Origin: Paractinoplanes polyasparticus
Lineage (GTDB): Bacteria > Actinomycetota > Actinomycetes > Mycobacteriales > Micromonosporaceae
Assembly (NCBI RefSeq): GCF_019710575.1
Contig: NZ_JAHWFK010000007.1
Location: forward strand, 1 to 64,000
Reading direction: 5' to 3'
DNA: 64,000 nucleotides
Below are positions 17,460 to 26,187 of this stretch, piece after piece (the first letter of the stretch is position 1; each line of letters starts with the position of its first letter). A program made the translations under genes and the position numbers. The notes under the pieces are model-generated. The model had not been told where the DNA came from, made no database searches, and worked only from the letters and a program-made list of their open reading frames with translations.

Positions 17460-18869
17460 GTGACATCTCGCCGATCAGACGCCGACGTCGCCCGCGACTC
17501 GGCCGCCGAAGTCTCCCCCAGCACAGCGCGCACCGGGCGCAAGTCCCGGGACAGGCACGCTGACGCAGAACCGGCCCCCGCGGGCCGTGTTTTCGTTCTG
17601 GACACTTCGGTCCTGCTGTCCGACCCGGCGGCGTTCCGCCGCTTCACCGATCACGAGGTGGTCATTCCCCTCGTGGTCATCAGCGAGTTGGAGGGCAAGC
17701 GTCACCATCCCGAGCTCGGGTGGTTCGCGCGGCAGTCGCTGCGTCTTCTCGACGAACTGCGGATCAAGTACGGGCGGCTCGACCAGCCCGTTCTCTGCAA
17801 CGACGAGGGCGGCACGCTGCGCGTCGAGCTCAACCACGCCGACCAGAGCGTGTTGCCGCAGGGCTTCCGCAACGACTCGAACGACACCCGGATCCTCTCG
17901 GTCGCCCTCGGGCTGGCCGCCGAGGGCCGCGAGGTCACGCTGGTCAGCAAGGACATGCCGCTGCGGGTCAAGGCGGCGTCGGTGGGCCTCACGGCCGATG
18001 AATACCGCCACGGTCAGGCCAGCGACCCGACCTGGACGGGCATGGCCGACCTGAAGCTGGGCGAGGAAGAGGTCAACGCGCTCTACAGCGGCGAGGAGCT
18101 GGAACTCGAGGAGGTCGACCACCTGCCCTGCCACACGGGTCTGGTGGTGCACTCGCCACGCGGGTCGGCGCTGGGCCGGGTCAACCCCGACAAGACCGTG
18201 CGGCTGGTACGCGGTGACCGGGAGGCGTTCGGCCTCCGCGGCCGGTCGGCCGAGCAGCGCGTCGCCCTGGACATCCTGCTGGACGAGTCGATCGGCATCG
18301 TCTCGCTGGGTGGCAGGGCCGGCACCGGGAAGTCGGCGCTGGCGCTGTGCGCTGGGCTCGAAGCCACCATGGAGCGCAACCGCCACAAAAAGGTGATCGT
18401 CTTCCGTCCGCTCTATGCCGTGGGCGGCCAGGAGCTGGGCTACCTGCCCGGCACCGAGAACGAGAAGATGTCGCCGTGGGCCCAGGCCGTGTTCGACACG
18501 CTGGGCGCCGTGGTGCACGCCAACGTGGTCGAAGAGGTGATGGCCCGCGGCATGCTCGAGGTGCTCCCGCTGACCCACATCCGCGGGCGCAGCCTGCACG
18601 ACGCCTTCGTGATCGTCGACGAGGCGCAGTCGCTGGAACGCAACGTCCTGCTCACGGTGCTCTCCCGCATCGGGCAGGGCTCGCGGGTGGTGCTCACCCA
18701 CGACGTGGCCCAGCGCGACAATCTGCGCGTCGGCCGGCATGACGGCGTCACGGCGGTGATCGAGGCGCTGAAGGGCCACCCGATCTTCGCCCACGTCACG
18801 CTCACCCGATCCGAGCGTTCGCCGATCGCCGAAGTGGTCACCGACCTGCTGGAGGAAATTCCACTCTGA
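17460..18869 (+). CDS. PIN-PhoH fusion (PhoH2) ATPase/ribonuclease
   Basis: About 469 residues. The N-terminal PIN nuclease domain starts [12 protein letters not shown] (first catalytic Asp near residue 46), with [10 protein letters not shown] and [12 protein letters not shown] carrying further acidic residues. The C-terminal PhoH ATPase domain has Walker [13 protein letters not shown] near residue 285 and Walker [11 protein letters not shown] near residue 385. PhoH2 proteins of mycobacteria are RNA helicase/RNases. GTG 17460 was chosen because GGAG lies 7 nt before it and the sequence from there matches the usual N-terminus. Longer frames reach 17358. Confidence 0.9.
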   Translation: MTSRRSDADVARDSAAEVSPSTARTGRKSRDRHADAEPAPAGRVFVLDTSVLLSDPAAFRRFTDHEVVIPLVVISELEGKRHHPELGWFARQSLRLLDELRIKYGRLDQPVLCNDEGGTLRVELNHADQSVLPQGFRNDSNDTRILSVALGLAAEGREVTLVSKDMPLRVKAASVGLTADEYRHGQASDPTWTGMADLKLGEEEVNALYSGEELELEEVDHLPCHTGLVVHSPRGSALGRVNPDKTVRLVRGDREAFGLRGRSAEQRVALDILLDESIGIVSLGGRAGTGKSALALCAGLEATMERNRHKKVIVFRPLYAVGGQELGYLPGTENEKMSPWAQAVFDTLGAVVHANVVEEVMARGMLEVLPLTHIRGRSLHDAFVIVDEAQSLERNVLLTVLSRIGQGSRVVLTHDVAQRDNLRVGRHDGVTAVIEALKGHPIFAHVTLTRSERSPIAEVVTDLLEEIPL

Positions 18870-18876
18870 GTGGTGA

Positions 18877-18907
18877 GGGGAATCCGTGGCGTGATCACGG
18901 ATTCCCC
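18877..18907 (+). terminator. Stem-loop after the PhoH gene
   Basis: GGGGAATCCGTG (18877-18888) and its exact complement CACGGATTCCCC (18896-18907) form a 12-bp stem with a 7-nt loop, 8 bp after the stop codon. No U-run follows, as is common for actinomycete terminators. Confidence 0.8.
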
Positions 18908-19173
18908 TTCGGAGTGATGCAATTTCCGGGGTATTTCACCCGGTATGAGCGTGAAATTTATGTGAGCAAGTTCACAAGACCGCGTCGTCATTTCACATCC
19001 ACTTCACCGTGGGCCATGGTGTCTGACGAGCGCCATGCGGGGTCACCGTCGTCGGAGATCGACTTCAGACCCCGCGCCGACCCGATTCCGGGCCGGGCGC
19101 TCGCGGCGTGTTCAGCCACTGATCGACCTGGTGGCCGGATGCCGCGTCATTGCCCCCGACGAAGGGAAACTTC
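18908..19173. promoter_or_regulatory. Long leader/promoter region of the transglycosylase-like gene
   Basis: 266 bp without a gene. It is less GC-rich than its surroundings at 18910-19010. It contains an inverted pair ATTTCAC (18933-18939) / GTGAAAT (18951-18957), the CRP-like site at 18961-18976, and more TTCAC half-sites near 18993-19007. I looked for a c-di-AMP (ydaO) riboswitch, common before such genes, and could not recognise its conserved core. Confidence 0.6.
18961..18976. promoter_or_regulatory. CRP-like operator
   Basis: TGTGAGCAAGTTCACA is a perfect TGTGA-N6-TCACA match to the CRP consensus used by E. coli and by mycobacterial and streptomycete Crp. It lies about 200 bp before a secreted cell-wall enzyme-like gene. 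M. tuberculosis Crp (Rv3676) is known to control rpfA, which encodes a comparable secreted protein. Confidence 0.65.
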
Positions 19174-19899
19174 GTGAATCGGCTCTGGAGCCGGGTCGGA
19201 GTACGAGTTGCCTCGGTCAGCCTGCTGGTTGCGGGTGCGGCCACCGGCATCTACCTCGGACAAGACCGCGAAGTCCAGCAGTCAGCCGAAGCGAGCGTCG
19301 TCGCGCAGGTCGCCGTCGACGACGTGCAGCTGCTGAAGCAACGTCAGGCCGAGCACGCCGCCGCCCGCGCGTCTCAGCGCGAGGCCGCCGGTGACGCCGC
19401 CGCCAAGGCCGCGAGCGCCGCCAAGGCCGCCGCCGGCAAGGCTCACCAGCTCGAGAAGAGGGTCATCGCGCAGAAGAAGGCCGAGGCCGCTGCCGCGAGG
19501 AAGAAGGCCGAGGAAGAAGCGGCCAAGAAGGACAGCGACGAGGGCTCGGGCAGCACGCCGGAGTTCACCGGCGACATCCCGGCCTCCTGCGACGAGTTCA
19601 GTGGCAACCGGGCCATCGGCTGCACGCTGATGCTCGACGCCGGTTTCAAGATCTCCCAGTTCTCCTGCCTCGAGAAGCTGTGGAAGAAGGAAAGCGGCTG
19701 GAACCACAAGGCCGAGAACCGCAGCTCGGGGGCGTACGGCATCCCGCAGGCCCTGCCGGGCGAGAAGATGAAGTCGGCCGGCAGCGACTGGGAGACCAAC
19801 CCGGCCACCCAGATCGAGTGGGGCCTCGGCTACATCGAGGGTCGCTACGGCACCCCGTGCAGCGCGTGGGGACACTCGCAGGACGTGGGTTGGTACTAA
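19174..19899 (+). CDS. Secreted transglycosylase-like protein
   Basis: 241 residues. The N-terminal hydrophobic segment (VASVSLLVAGAATGIYLG) acts as a signal peptide or anchor. An Ala/Lys/Glu-rich coiled-coil-like stretch of about 90 residues follows. The C-terminal domain of about 85 residues reads SCLEKLWKKESGWNHKAENRSSGAYGIPQALPGEKM..., matching SLT/resuscitation-factor-like lysozyme folds; the Glu of KKESGWN is the expected catalytic acid. It probably cleaves peptidoglycan outside the membrane. GTG 19174 follows GAAGGG by 7 nt; a TTG at 19150 is less likely. A CRP-like site lies upstream and a strong terminator downstream. Confidence 0.82.
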   Translation: MNRLWSRVGVRVASVSLLVAGAATGIYLGQDREVQQSAEASVVAQVAVDDVQLLKQRQAEHAAARASQREAAGDAAAKAASAAKAAAGKAHQLEKRVIAQKKAEAAAARKKAEEEAAKKDSDEGSGSTPEFTGDIPASCDEFSGNRAIGCTLMLDAGFKISQFSCLEKLWKKESGWNHKAENRSSGAYGIPQALPGEKMKSAGSDWETNPATQIEWGLGYIEGRYGTPCSAWGHSQDVGWY

Positions 19900-19917
19900 G
19901 TAGACGAGCTTGGTGAC

Positions 19918-19943
19918 GGGCCGCGCGGCTAACCGCGCGGCCC
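19918..19943 (+). terminator. Intrinsic terminator
   Basis: GGGCCGCGCGG (19918-19928), a 4-nt loop, then the exact complement (19933-19943), followed by GTTTCATT. It lies 19 bp after the transglycosylase-like gene and before the trypsin gene. Confidence 0.88.
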
Positions 19944-19967
19944 GTTTCATTGTGATCAAATGTCTGC

Positions 19968-20744
19968 ATGGTCCGAAAAGCCGCTTTGCTGGCGCTGGCC
20001 ACGGTCCTGCTGCTCGGTGGGCAGTCCGCTCAGGCTGTCAGCGACACGCGCCCGGCCCGTGACGTGGTCGGTGGGCTGGTGGCGCCGCAGGGCAAGTTCC
20101 CGTGGGCGGTACGGCTCTCGATGGGCTGCGGCGGGACCCTGGTCGAGCCCCGAGTGGTGCTGACCGCCGGACACTGCGTGGACGGCACCGGGAAGAACAG
20201 CAGCATCGTCGTCACCGCCGGTGTCACCGACCTCAAATCCCGGCGGGCCCAGACCGCGCAGTCGGAGCGGGTGATCCGGGCCGAGGGCTTCGTCAACGAG
20301 GTCCGCGGCGACGACTGGGCGGTCGTCCGGCTCGACAAGCCACTGCACCTGCCGACCCTGCCGATCGGCCGGGAGTCGATCGGCGAGGGGCGGTACGTGG
20401 TGATGGGCTGGGGCCAGACTCGGGAGGACTCGATCCAGCAGGAGGATCGGCTGCACTACGCGACCGTGCTGACCGTGCCGGATGAGAGATGCGCCACCGC
20501 GTACAAGAAAGCGGGAGTGGCTCTTGTGCCCGATGAGCAGTTCTGTGCCGGCTCGCCCGGCGTCGACACGTGTCAGGGTGACAGCGGCGGACCGATCATC
20601 GGCCACGGCCGGCACGGCGAATGGGTGCAGGTCGGCATCGTGAGCTGGGGCCTGGGCTGCGCGCGGGACGGCTACCCGGGCGTCTACACCCAGATCTCGA
20701 CCTTCCGCCCGGCGATCAAGGCCGCCGTGCGCAAGCTGCGCTGA
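19968..20744 (+). CDS. Secreted trypsin-like serine protease
   Basis: 258 residues. A signal peptide (MVRKAALLALATVLLLGGQSAQA) precedes the mature region VVGGLVAPQGKFPWAV, and VVGG is the typical trypsin N-terminus. The catalytic triad is visible: TAGHC (His near 69), DDWAVVRL (Asp near 116) and CQGDSGGP (Ser near 206). The Asp six residues before the catalytic Ser (position 200, in GVDTCQGDSGG) suggests trypsin-like Lys/Arg specificity. Six cysteines could form three disulfides. It is convergent with the rhomboid gene, with no intergenic space. Confidence 0.93.
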   Translation: MVRKAALLALATVLLLGGQSAQAVSDTRPARDVVGGLVAPQGKFPWAVRLSMGCGGTLVEPRVVLTAGHCVDGTGKNSSIVVTAGVTDLKSRRAQTAQSERVIRAEGFVNEVRGDDWAVVRLDKPLHLPTLPIGRESIGEGRYVVMGWGQTREDSIQQEDRLHYATVLTVPDERCATAYKKAGVALVPDEQFCAGSPGVDTCQGDSGGPIIGHGRHGEWVQVGIVSWGLGCARDGYPGVYTQISTFRPAIKAAVRKLR

Positions 20745-21404
20745 TCAGAACTCCAACGTCGACGTGCTGCTGGTGGAGGGGGCCGGGCGCACCCGCTTGC
20801 GGCGGAAGATGACGGCCGCGATCGCGCCGCCCAGCAGGCCCAGCAGGTGTCCCTGCCACGAGATCGGCTGGTCGGTCGGCAGGATGTTGTAGAGCTGGTA
20901 CCAGTACAGGAGGCCGATGAAGGCGGCGACGCCGAGGTTCCACCACGAGCGCTCGACCAGGCCGCGGGTGAGCAGCAGGCCCAGGTAGCCGAAGACGACG
21001 CCGCTGGCCCCCACGACCACGCTCTGAGGGTCGCCCACGAACCAGACGCCGAGACCGCTCACCAGCATGATCACGAAGGTCGACCAGATGAACCGTTTCG
21101 TGCCGCCGGCCAGCGCGAACGTGCCGACCAGGATCAGCGGCACGGCGTTGCCGTAGAGGTGGTCCCACCCGGCGTGCAGGAACGGGCTGAACAGCACGCC
21201 GTCGAGCCCGTCGATGCGGTGGGGGATGATGCCGCCGGCCACGTCGAGCTGGCCCGAGCCGATGCCGACGTCGATCGCCTCGACCAGGAAGAGCACCGGG
21301 ATGACGGCGCACATGGTGACGAATGCCCGTCCCAGGGACGCGTAGAAAGCGTCCGTGCCGAACTTCGCCTCTGCGTCCGCTCGCGCTTGCGCCCCGTAAC
21401 TCAT
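20745..21404 (-). CDS. Rhomboid family intramembrane serine protease
   Basis: 219 residues with six or seven membrane helices. The catalytic dyad is in VVGASGVVFGYLG (Ser near 134) and SWQGHLLGLLGG (His near 186). HLYGN (Asn near 86) is the conserved HxxxN oxyanion motif. Rhomboids cleave membrane-anchored substrates within the bilayer. ATG 21404 follows GAAAG closely and avoids an N-terminal extension that a start at 21440 would add. It lies downstream of glpX on the same strand but beyond a strong hairpin. Confidence 0.92.
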   Translation of the reverse strand: MSYGAQARADAEAKFGTDAFYASLGRAFVTMCAVIPVLFLVEAIDVGIGSGQLDVAGGIIPHRIDGLDGVLFSPFLHAGWDHLYGNAVPLILVGTFALAGGTKRFIWSTFVIMLVSGLGVWFVGDPQSVVVGASGVVFGYLGLLLTRGLVERSWWNLGVAAFIGLLYWYQLYNILPTDQPISWQGHLLGLLGGAIAAVIFRRKRVRPAPSTSSTSTLEF

Positions 21405-21425
21405 CTTTCGATAGTTCCAGGCAAT

Positions 21426-21455
21426 GGCAGGGCCCGCCAATGGGCGGACCCTGCC
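21426..21455 (-). terminator. Terminator hairpin after glpX
   Basis: GGCAGGG-C-CCGCC (21426-21438) pairs with GGCGG-A-CCCTGCC (21443-21455), 12 of 13 pairs, with a 4-nt loop. It lies between glpX and the rhomboid gene, past the duplicated glpX 3' ends. Confidence 0.75.
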
Positions 21456-21462
21456 ATCAGCT

Positions 21463-21543
21463 AGTTCTCAGACAACCGGATCGCCGTCCAGTTCTCAGAC
21501 AACCGGATCGCGGTCCAGTTCTCAGATGACCGGGTCGCCGTCG
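21463..21543 (-). repeat. Three 27-bp tandem copies of the glpX 3' end
   Basis: Units 21463-21489, 21490-21516 and 21517-21543. The last overlaps the real glpX 3' end: it encodes DGDPVI, the TGA stop (21522-21524) and five bases beyond. The two downstream copies differ from each other at one base and from the genic copy at four or five, and encode GDPVV- or RDPVV-stop. They are untranslated duplicates after the true stop codon. Confidence 0.9.
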
Positions 21544-22565
21544 CCCAGCGGGACGGTCGGCAGGTGGCCGTCGAAGTCGACGGCCGAGTACAGGGCCAGC
21601 TTCTCGAGCCGGTGGTACGAGTCGATCACCCGGATGGTGCCGCTCTTGGAGCGCATGACCATCGACTGGGTGTGCGCGCCGCCGGAGCGGTAACGCACGC
21701 CCTTGAGCAGGTCGCCCGAGGTCACGCCGGTCGCCACGAAGAAGCAGTTGTCGCCGGTGACCAGGTCGTCGGTGGTCAGCACGCGGTCGAGGTCGTGCCC
21801 GGCGGCCAGGGCCTTCTCGCGCTCGGCGGCGTCCTGCGGCCACAGCTTGGCCTGGATCATGCCGCCCAGGCACTTGAGCGCGCAGGCCGCGGTGATGCCC
21901 TCGGGGGTGCCGCCGATGCCCATCAGCACGTCCACGTCGGACTCGGACCGCGCCGCCGAGATCGCGCCGGCGATGTCGCCGTCGGAGATGAACTTGATGT
22001 TCGCGCCGGCCTGGCGCACCTCTTCGACCAGCGTGGCATGCCGCGGCCGGTCGAGGATGCAGACGGTCACGTCGTTGATGCTCGACCGTTTGGCCTTGGC
22101 GATGCGGCGCAGGTTCTCAGCCGTGCCGGCGTTGATGTCGATGACGTCGGCGCAGTCCGGGCCGACGGCGATCTTCTCCATGTAGAAGACGGCGCTCGGG
22201 TCGAACATGGCGCCGCGCTCGGCCACGGCCAGCACCGCGACGGCGCCCGGCATGCCCTTGCTCATCAGCGTCGTGCCGTCGATCGGGTCCACGGCCACGT
22301 CGACCTCGGGGCCGGTGCCGTCGCCGACCCGCTCCCCGTTGAAGAGCATGGGCGCCTCGTCCTTCTCGCCCTCACCGATCACCACGGTGCCGCGCATCTG
22401 AATCGAATTGATCAGCTTGCGCATGGCGTCGACGGCGGCGCCGTCACCGCCGTTCTTGTCGCCGCGCCCGACCCAGCGGCCGGCCGCCATGGCGGCGGCC
22501 TCGGTGACGCGAACCAGATCGAGAGCGATGTTGCGGTCGAGATCCTGCGGGACCCGTGCGGGCAT
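21522..22565 (-). CDS. glpX: Fructose-1,6-bisphosphatase class II
   Basis: 347 residues. It hydrolyses fructose 1,6-bisphosphate to fructose 6-phosphate in gluconeogenesis. Metal-binding motifs are [10 protein letters not shown] near residue 64 and [13 protein letters not shown] near residue 92; [21 protein letters not shown] is also characteristic. This is the only FBPase type in many actinomycetes. GAGGAGG lies just before ATG 22565; a GTG-type extension to 22601 lacks support. The 3' end has been duplicated twice downstream. Confidence 0.96.
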   Translation of the reverse strand: MPARVPQDLDRNIALDLVRVTEAAAMAAGRWVGRGDKNGGDGAAVDAMRKLINSIQMRGTVVIGEGEKDEAPMLFNGERVGDGTGPEVDVAVDPIDGTTLMSKGMPGAVAVLAVAERGAMFDPSAVFYMEKIAVGPDCADVIDINAGTAENLRRIAKAKRSSINDVTVCILDRPRHATLVEEVRQAGANIKFISDGDIAGAISAARSESDVDVLMGIGGTPEGITAACALKCLGGMIQAKLWPQDAAEREKALAAGHDLDRVLTTDDLVTGDNCFFVATGVTSGDLLKGVRYRSGGAHTQSMVMRSKSGTIRVIDSYHRLEKLALYSAVDFDGHLPTVPLGDGDPVI

Positions 22566-22662
22566 GGGCGCCTCCTCGCGACGTTGCGGGGTGTAGTCCA
22601 CCGATCCTCACACGCGCGGACGCGCGAAGTCTCGGCTCAGCGACATGGTTAACAATGGGTGA

Positions 22663-23310
22663 GTGGAACCCGCATCGCCCGCACCGGCCAACTCCGCAGC
22701 GTCCGCCAAGCCCGAGGCGGACGCCGGCGCCGCACCCCCCACCGACGCCGACGCTTCGCCCGCTCCTGAGCCTGGGCCGCAGGCGCCGGTGCGGCTCGCG
22801 CGGGGTTCGGAGCGGTCACCCAAGGACATGGCGATGTCGCTGGCCGTCCTGCTGATCCCGATCGCGCTGCTGCTGACCTTCTATCGCCTCGTGCTCGACG
22901 GCGACAAGCCGATCGCGATCGACCCGGCTCCGACCGTGCAGGAGGCGCAGCAGTCGAAGCTGTTCCCGGTGCTGGTGGCGCAGGGCCTCGGCGACGACTG
23001 GCACACCTCCAGCGCCACCTTCCGCCGGGCCGAGAACGGCGCGACCCTGCGGATCGGCTATGTCGACCCCGACAAGGACCCGATCCAGCTGGTGCAGAGC
23101 AACGTGCCCGCGGCCACCCTGCTGCCGCAGGAGCTGAGCAAGGACGCCGAGCCGATCGGCAACTTCCGCGCCCAGACCGGTGTGTGGCGCCTCTACAACG
23201 CCCGCCCCGGCGAGCGCGCGCTGGTGCTGGCCGATCAGAGCCGCACGGTCGTCATCGTCGGCAAGACCGACACCGACAACCTCGAATCGCTGGCCGGCGC
23301 TCTGCGCTGA
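22663..23310 (+). CDS. DUF4245 family membrane protein
   Basis: 215 residues. A Pro/Ala-rich N-terminal tail of about 50 residues is followed by one membrane helix (MAMSLAVLLIPIALLLTFYRLVL) and an extracytoplasmic domain of about 135 residues (DWHTSSATFRR..., GVWRLYNARPGERALVLADQSRTVVIVGKT). This matches the actinobacterial DUF4245 family, exemplified by M. tuberculosis Rv1100, whose gene also neighbours glpX. Function unknown. GTG 22663 is the likely start. It is divergent from glpX. Confidence 0.82.
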   Translation: MEPASPAPANSAASAKPEADAGAAPPTDADASPAPEPGPQAPVRLARGSERSPKDMAMSLAVLLIPIALLLTFYRLVLDGDKPIAIDPAPTVQEAQQSKLFPVLVAQGLGDDWHTSSATFRRAENGATLRIGYVDPDKDPIQLVQSNVPAATLLPQELSKDAEPIGNFRAQTGVWRLYNARPGERALVLADQSRTVVIVGKTDTDNLESLAGALR

Positions 23311-23331
23311 CGCGTCAGCGGCCGGCGACGA

Positions 23332-23565
23332 TCAGCTGTCGGATCGGGCGGCGCGGGCTGCCTCGATGCGCTCGCGGGCGCCGTCGAGCCAGCGCTGGCA
23401 GACGTCGGCCAGCTTCTCGCCGCGCTCCCACAGGGCCAGCGACTCCTCCAGCGAGCTGCCGCCCTGCTCCAGCCGCTCGACGACGCCGGCCAGCTCGGTG
23501 CGCGCCTGCTCGTAGCTCAACTTCTCGTCGCTCACTGCGTCTCCCGTGCTCGTTTTCTTCGCCAC
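23332..23565 (-). CDS. xseB: Exodeoxyribonuclease VII small subunit
   Basis: 77 residues, the normal size. It has the family helical-hairpin pattern LSYEQARTELAGVVERLEQGGSSLEESLALWERGEKLADVCQRWLDGARERI. It binds the large subunit XseA to form the single-strand-specific exonuclease. Start GTG 23565. It follows xseA on the same strand, 49 bp downstream. Confidence 0.95.
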   Translation of the reverse strand: MAKKTSTGDAVSDEKLSYEQARTELAGVVERLEQGGSSLEESLALWERGEKLADVCQRWLDGARERIEAARAARSDS

Positions 23566-23614
23566 CGGTCAACCCGCCGCTCTGCTCACCTCGCCCCGCA
23601 TGCCGCGAGGCCGG

Positions 23615-24853
23615 TCATTCGTCGTCGCTCACGACTGCCCGCCGCTCGCCCTCGGCGAGGCGAAGGCGGAGGGCGTCGCCCGGCTGCACCTCGCCGGCGG
23701 CGCGGACCACGTGGCCGTCGGCGCGTTGCACGATCGCATAACCGCGCTGGAGGGTGGCCGCGGGCGACAGCGCCCGCAGCCGGGCGACCGTGTGGCGGAG
23801 CTCGTCGTCGGCGCGGCGTAGGCGATGGTCGAGGCTGCGCACGGCCCTGTCGCGCAGGGCGGTCACGTCGGCGGCGCGCTGATCGACCAGCAGCTCGGGG
23901 CGGGCCAGGGACGGGCGCGACCGCCAGGACTCGATGCGGTGGGTCTCGCGCTCGACCAGGGTGAGCACGGCGCGTTCGAGCCGGCGGCGGGCCACGTCGA
24001 TGAGTTGCGTCTCTTCGCCGAGGTCGGGCACCAGGCGCTTGGCCGCGTCGGTGGGGGTGGAGGCGCGCACGTCGGCCACGTAGTCGAGCAGGGGCGCGTC
24101 GGTCTCGTGGCCGATGGCGCTGACCACGGGCGTGCGGGCGCCGAAGACGGCCCGGCACAGCGCCTCGTCGGAGAACGGCAGCAGATCTTCGACGCTGCCG
24201 CCGCCGCGGGCGATCACGATGACGTCGATCGTGTCGTCGTTGTCGAGGACCTTGAGCGCGTCGATGATCTGGGGCACCGCGGTCGGGCCCTGGACGGGCA
24301 CGTTGATCACCCGGAAGTCGACCGACGGCCACCGGCGGCGCGTGTTCATCAGCACGTCGCGCTCGGCGGCGCTGGCCCGGCCGGTGATCAGGCCGATGCG
24401 CTGCGGCAGGAACGGGAGCCGGCGCTTGCGCTCGCGGGCGAACAGCCCCTCGGCGCCGAGCAGCTTTTTCAGCCTTTCGAGCCGGGCCAGCAGCTCGCCC
24501 AGCCCGACCTGGCGGATCTCGTCGGCCCGCAGGCTGAGCGAGCCGCGGGCCGGGTAGAACTCGGGCTTGGCGTGCAGCGTGACGCGGGCGCCCTCGGCCA
24601 GCTCGGGCGCGCCCGAATCAAGCACGTCGCGGTGGGCGGTGACGGTTAGGCTGAGATCGGCCGACGGATCACGCAGGGTCAGGAACACCACGGTGGAGCC
24701 GGGCCGGCGGCTGATCTGGGCGACCTGGCCATCGACCCAGACCCAGCCCAGCTTGGCGATCCAGGCGCCGATCTTCTGACTGACGACGCGGACCGGCCAG
24801 GGTTCCTCGGGGGAACTCTTCGGCGGCGCCGCGCTCGGCTCTGGCTCACTCAC
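23615..24853 (-). CDS. xseA: Exodeoxyribonuclease VII large subunit
   Basis: 412 residues. The N-terminal OB-fold ([25 protein letters not shown]) binds single-stranded DNA. The catalytic domain includes [48 protein letters not shown] and [29 protein letters not shown], all family signatures. A long helical C-terminal region contacts XseB. GTG 24853 has TAGTCT (minus strand, plus coordinates 24860-24865) six bases upstream, suggesting a leaderless transcript for the xseAB operon. Confidence 0.96.
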   Translation of the reverse strand: MSEPEPSAAPPKSSPEEPWPVRVVSQKIGAWIAKLGWVWVDGQVAQISRRPGSTVVFLTLRDPSADLSLTVTAHRDVLDSGAPELAEGARVTLHAKPEFYPARGSLSLRADEIRQVGLGELLARLERLKKLLGAEGLFARERKRRLPFLPQRIGLITGRASAAERDVLMNTRRRWPSVDFRVINVPVQGPTAVPQIIDALKVLDNDDTIDVIVIARGGGSVEDLLPFSDEALCRAVFGARTPVVSAIGHETDAPLLDYVADVRASTPTDAAKRLVPDLGEETQLIDVARRRLERAVLTLVERETHRIESWRSRPSLARPELLVDQRAADVTALRDRAVRSLDHRLRRADDELRHTVARLRALSPAATLQRGYAIVQRADGHVVRAAGEVQPGDALRLRLAEGERRAVVSDDE

Positions 24854-24895
24854 CCGGCCAGACTACGGAAGCCCTACGACAATCCCCGCGAGGCC

Positions 24896-25486
24896 TCAGC
24901 CCCGGACGTTGCGGTCCCCGGCGCCGTCGCCGTAGCTCTGAGACCGGTGGTTCCCGATGCTGTCACCGGCGTTGCGGGCCTCGGCGTGACCCGCAGGCGG
25001 CGCGGCTCCCGCCGGAGGCTCCGCCGCGCGGCGGGTGGGCAGGAACCGGCCGGCGGCGACCAGCACGATCAGGCCGGCGCAGAGCCAGAAGAGCAGGTCG
25101 GCGAGCGAACGGGCGAGATCGAAGCGCCATCCGCCGGGATCGCGGGCGAGCATCGTGAACGGAAAACCGTGCCGTACGGCGTACCCGCGCGAGCAACACG
25201 CCACCGCCAGCGCCGGAATCGTGCTGAGCACCAGCCCGAGCCCCGCCACCAGCCCGCCGGTCAGCCAGGCGACGCGGGACGTCCACCCCTCGACCCGGCT
25301 CGCGCCCAGCAGGAGCAGTCCGGTGACCAGCAGCACGACGTGGAACGCGACGTAGGAGGCATCGGTGAGACCCATGGCCAGGTCGAGCACGCCCAGCGCG
25401 ACGAAGGCCCACCCCACGATCAGCCGGAAGGTCGCCCCCGCCGAGGCGAGAAAGCCCGGTTCGTCGTCCTCCGCTGCCTCAGGCAT
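24896..25486 (-). CDS. Four-helix membrane protein (tandem paralogue A)
   Basis: 196 residues with about four hydrophobic segments. The third extracytoplasmic-looking loop holds a Cys pair and aromatic residues (CCSRGYAVRHGFPFTMLARDPGGWRF). The protein ends in a Pro/Gly/His-rich tail. The neighbouring gene at 25512 encodes a paralogue with the same layout (CCMFAYVSERGWPFHWVSRGG). The two are 25 bp apart on one strand, so they probably form one operon and perhaps one complex. I recognise no named family. Confidence 0.65.
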   Translation of the reverse strand: MPEAAEDDEPGFLASAGATFRLIVGWAFVALGVLDLAMGLTDASYVAFHVVLLVTGLLLLGASRVEGWTSRVAWLTGGLVAGLGLVLSTIPALAVACCSRGYAVRHGFPFTMLARDPGGWRFDLARSLADLLFWLCAGLIVLVAAGRFLPTRRAAEPPAGAAPPAGHAEARNAGDSIGNHRSQSYGDGAGDRNVRG

Positions 25487-25511
25487 GCGTCCGAGTATCT
25501 CGGCAAAAACG

Positions 25512-26066
25512 TCACATCACCGGTGATTCGGCTTCTTCCGCCCGGACGGGCCGGGCCCGGCGGACCAGGACGGCGATCACCACCAGCACCAGGCCGACAT
25601 ACGACCAGACCAGCAGGTTCGTGGCCAGCGAGACGACGTCGGCCGACCACCCCGACGACTGGGCCAGCCGGAACGCCGTCTCGGGGTCGTCGGCGACACC
25701 ACCCCGGCTGACCCAGTGGAAGGGCCAGCCGCGTTCCGAGACGTACGCGAACATGCAGCACTCGCGGGACGACTCGACCAGCAGCCCGGCCGCAGTGCCG
25801 GCCAGCGCGAACCCGCTCATGACGAGCGCGGTCGCCAGCCGGGGCAGGCGGATGCGGTGGGGCATGAGCAGCACCAGGCCGCCGGCCGCGAGCACCGCGC
25901 CAACCCCGGCGTCGAGCGCCGCGGTCGAGACGTGCAGGTTGAGCAGGATCCAGGTCAGCCCGCCGACCAGCGACAACGCACCGAGAACGAACCGCAGGGC
26001 CCGGCCGGTGACCACCCACCAGGGCGCCAGTTCGACCGTCTTGTCGCGCTGCTGCTCCTCAAGCAT
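25512..26066 (-). CDS. Four-helix membrane protein (tandem paralogue B)
   Basis: 184 residues from ATG 26066. A short charged N-terminus (MLEEQQRDKTVEL) leads into four hydrophobic segments. Between helices three and four lies ECCMFAYVSERGWPFHWVSRGGVADDPETAFRLAQ, aligned in position with the loop of paralogue A. GATACT on the minus strand ends six bases before the ATG, a leaderless-type -10. A longer frame to 26222 would overlap ispH. It is divergent from ispH. Confidence 0.65.
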   Translation of the reverse strand: MLEEQQRDKTVELAPWWVVTGRALRFVLGALSLVGGLTWILLNLHVSTAALDAGVGAVLAAGGLVLLMPHRIRLPRLATALVMSGFALAGTAAGLLVESSRECCMFAYVSERGWPFHWVSRGGVADDPETAFRLAQSSGWSADVVSLATNLLVWSYVGLVLVVIAVLVRRARPVRAEEAESPVM

Positions 26067-26187
26067 CCGACGAGTATCCCGAGCGGCCGCCGTCCGGTCG
26101 AGCCCCTTGTGCGTAGCCTGTGGATGACCCGCTGTGGCACTGATCGCAGCCCGGCCGGGGCGGGCCGGGGCCACGTACCATGGCCGG

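Noticed and set aside
17309..17563. 84-residue ORF overlapping the phoH start, with TAGCGT upstream
   Set aside because: Out of frame with phoH, Pro/Arg-rich without a fold, and no matching -35 for the -10-like box.
18908..19173. c-di-AMP (ydaO) riboswitch before the transglycosylase-like gene
   Set aside because: Expected from known actinobacterial genes of this kind, but the conserved GGGGACCCA and GGGTGAATC blocks are not present.
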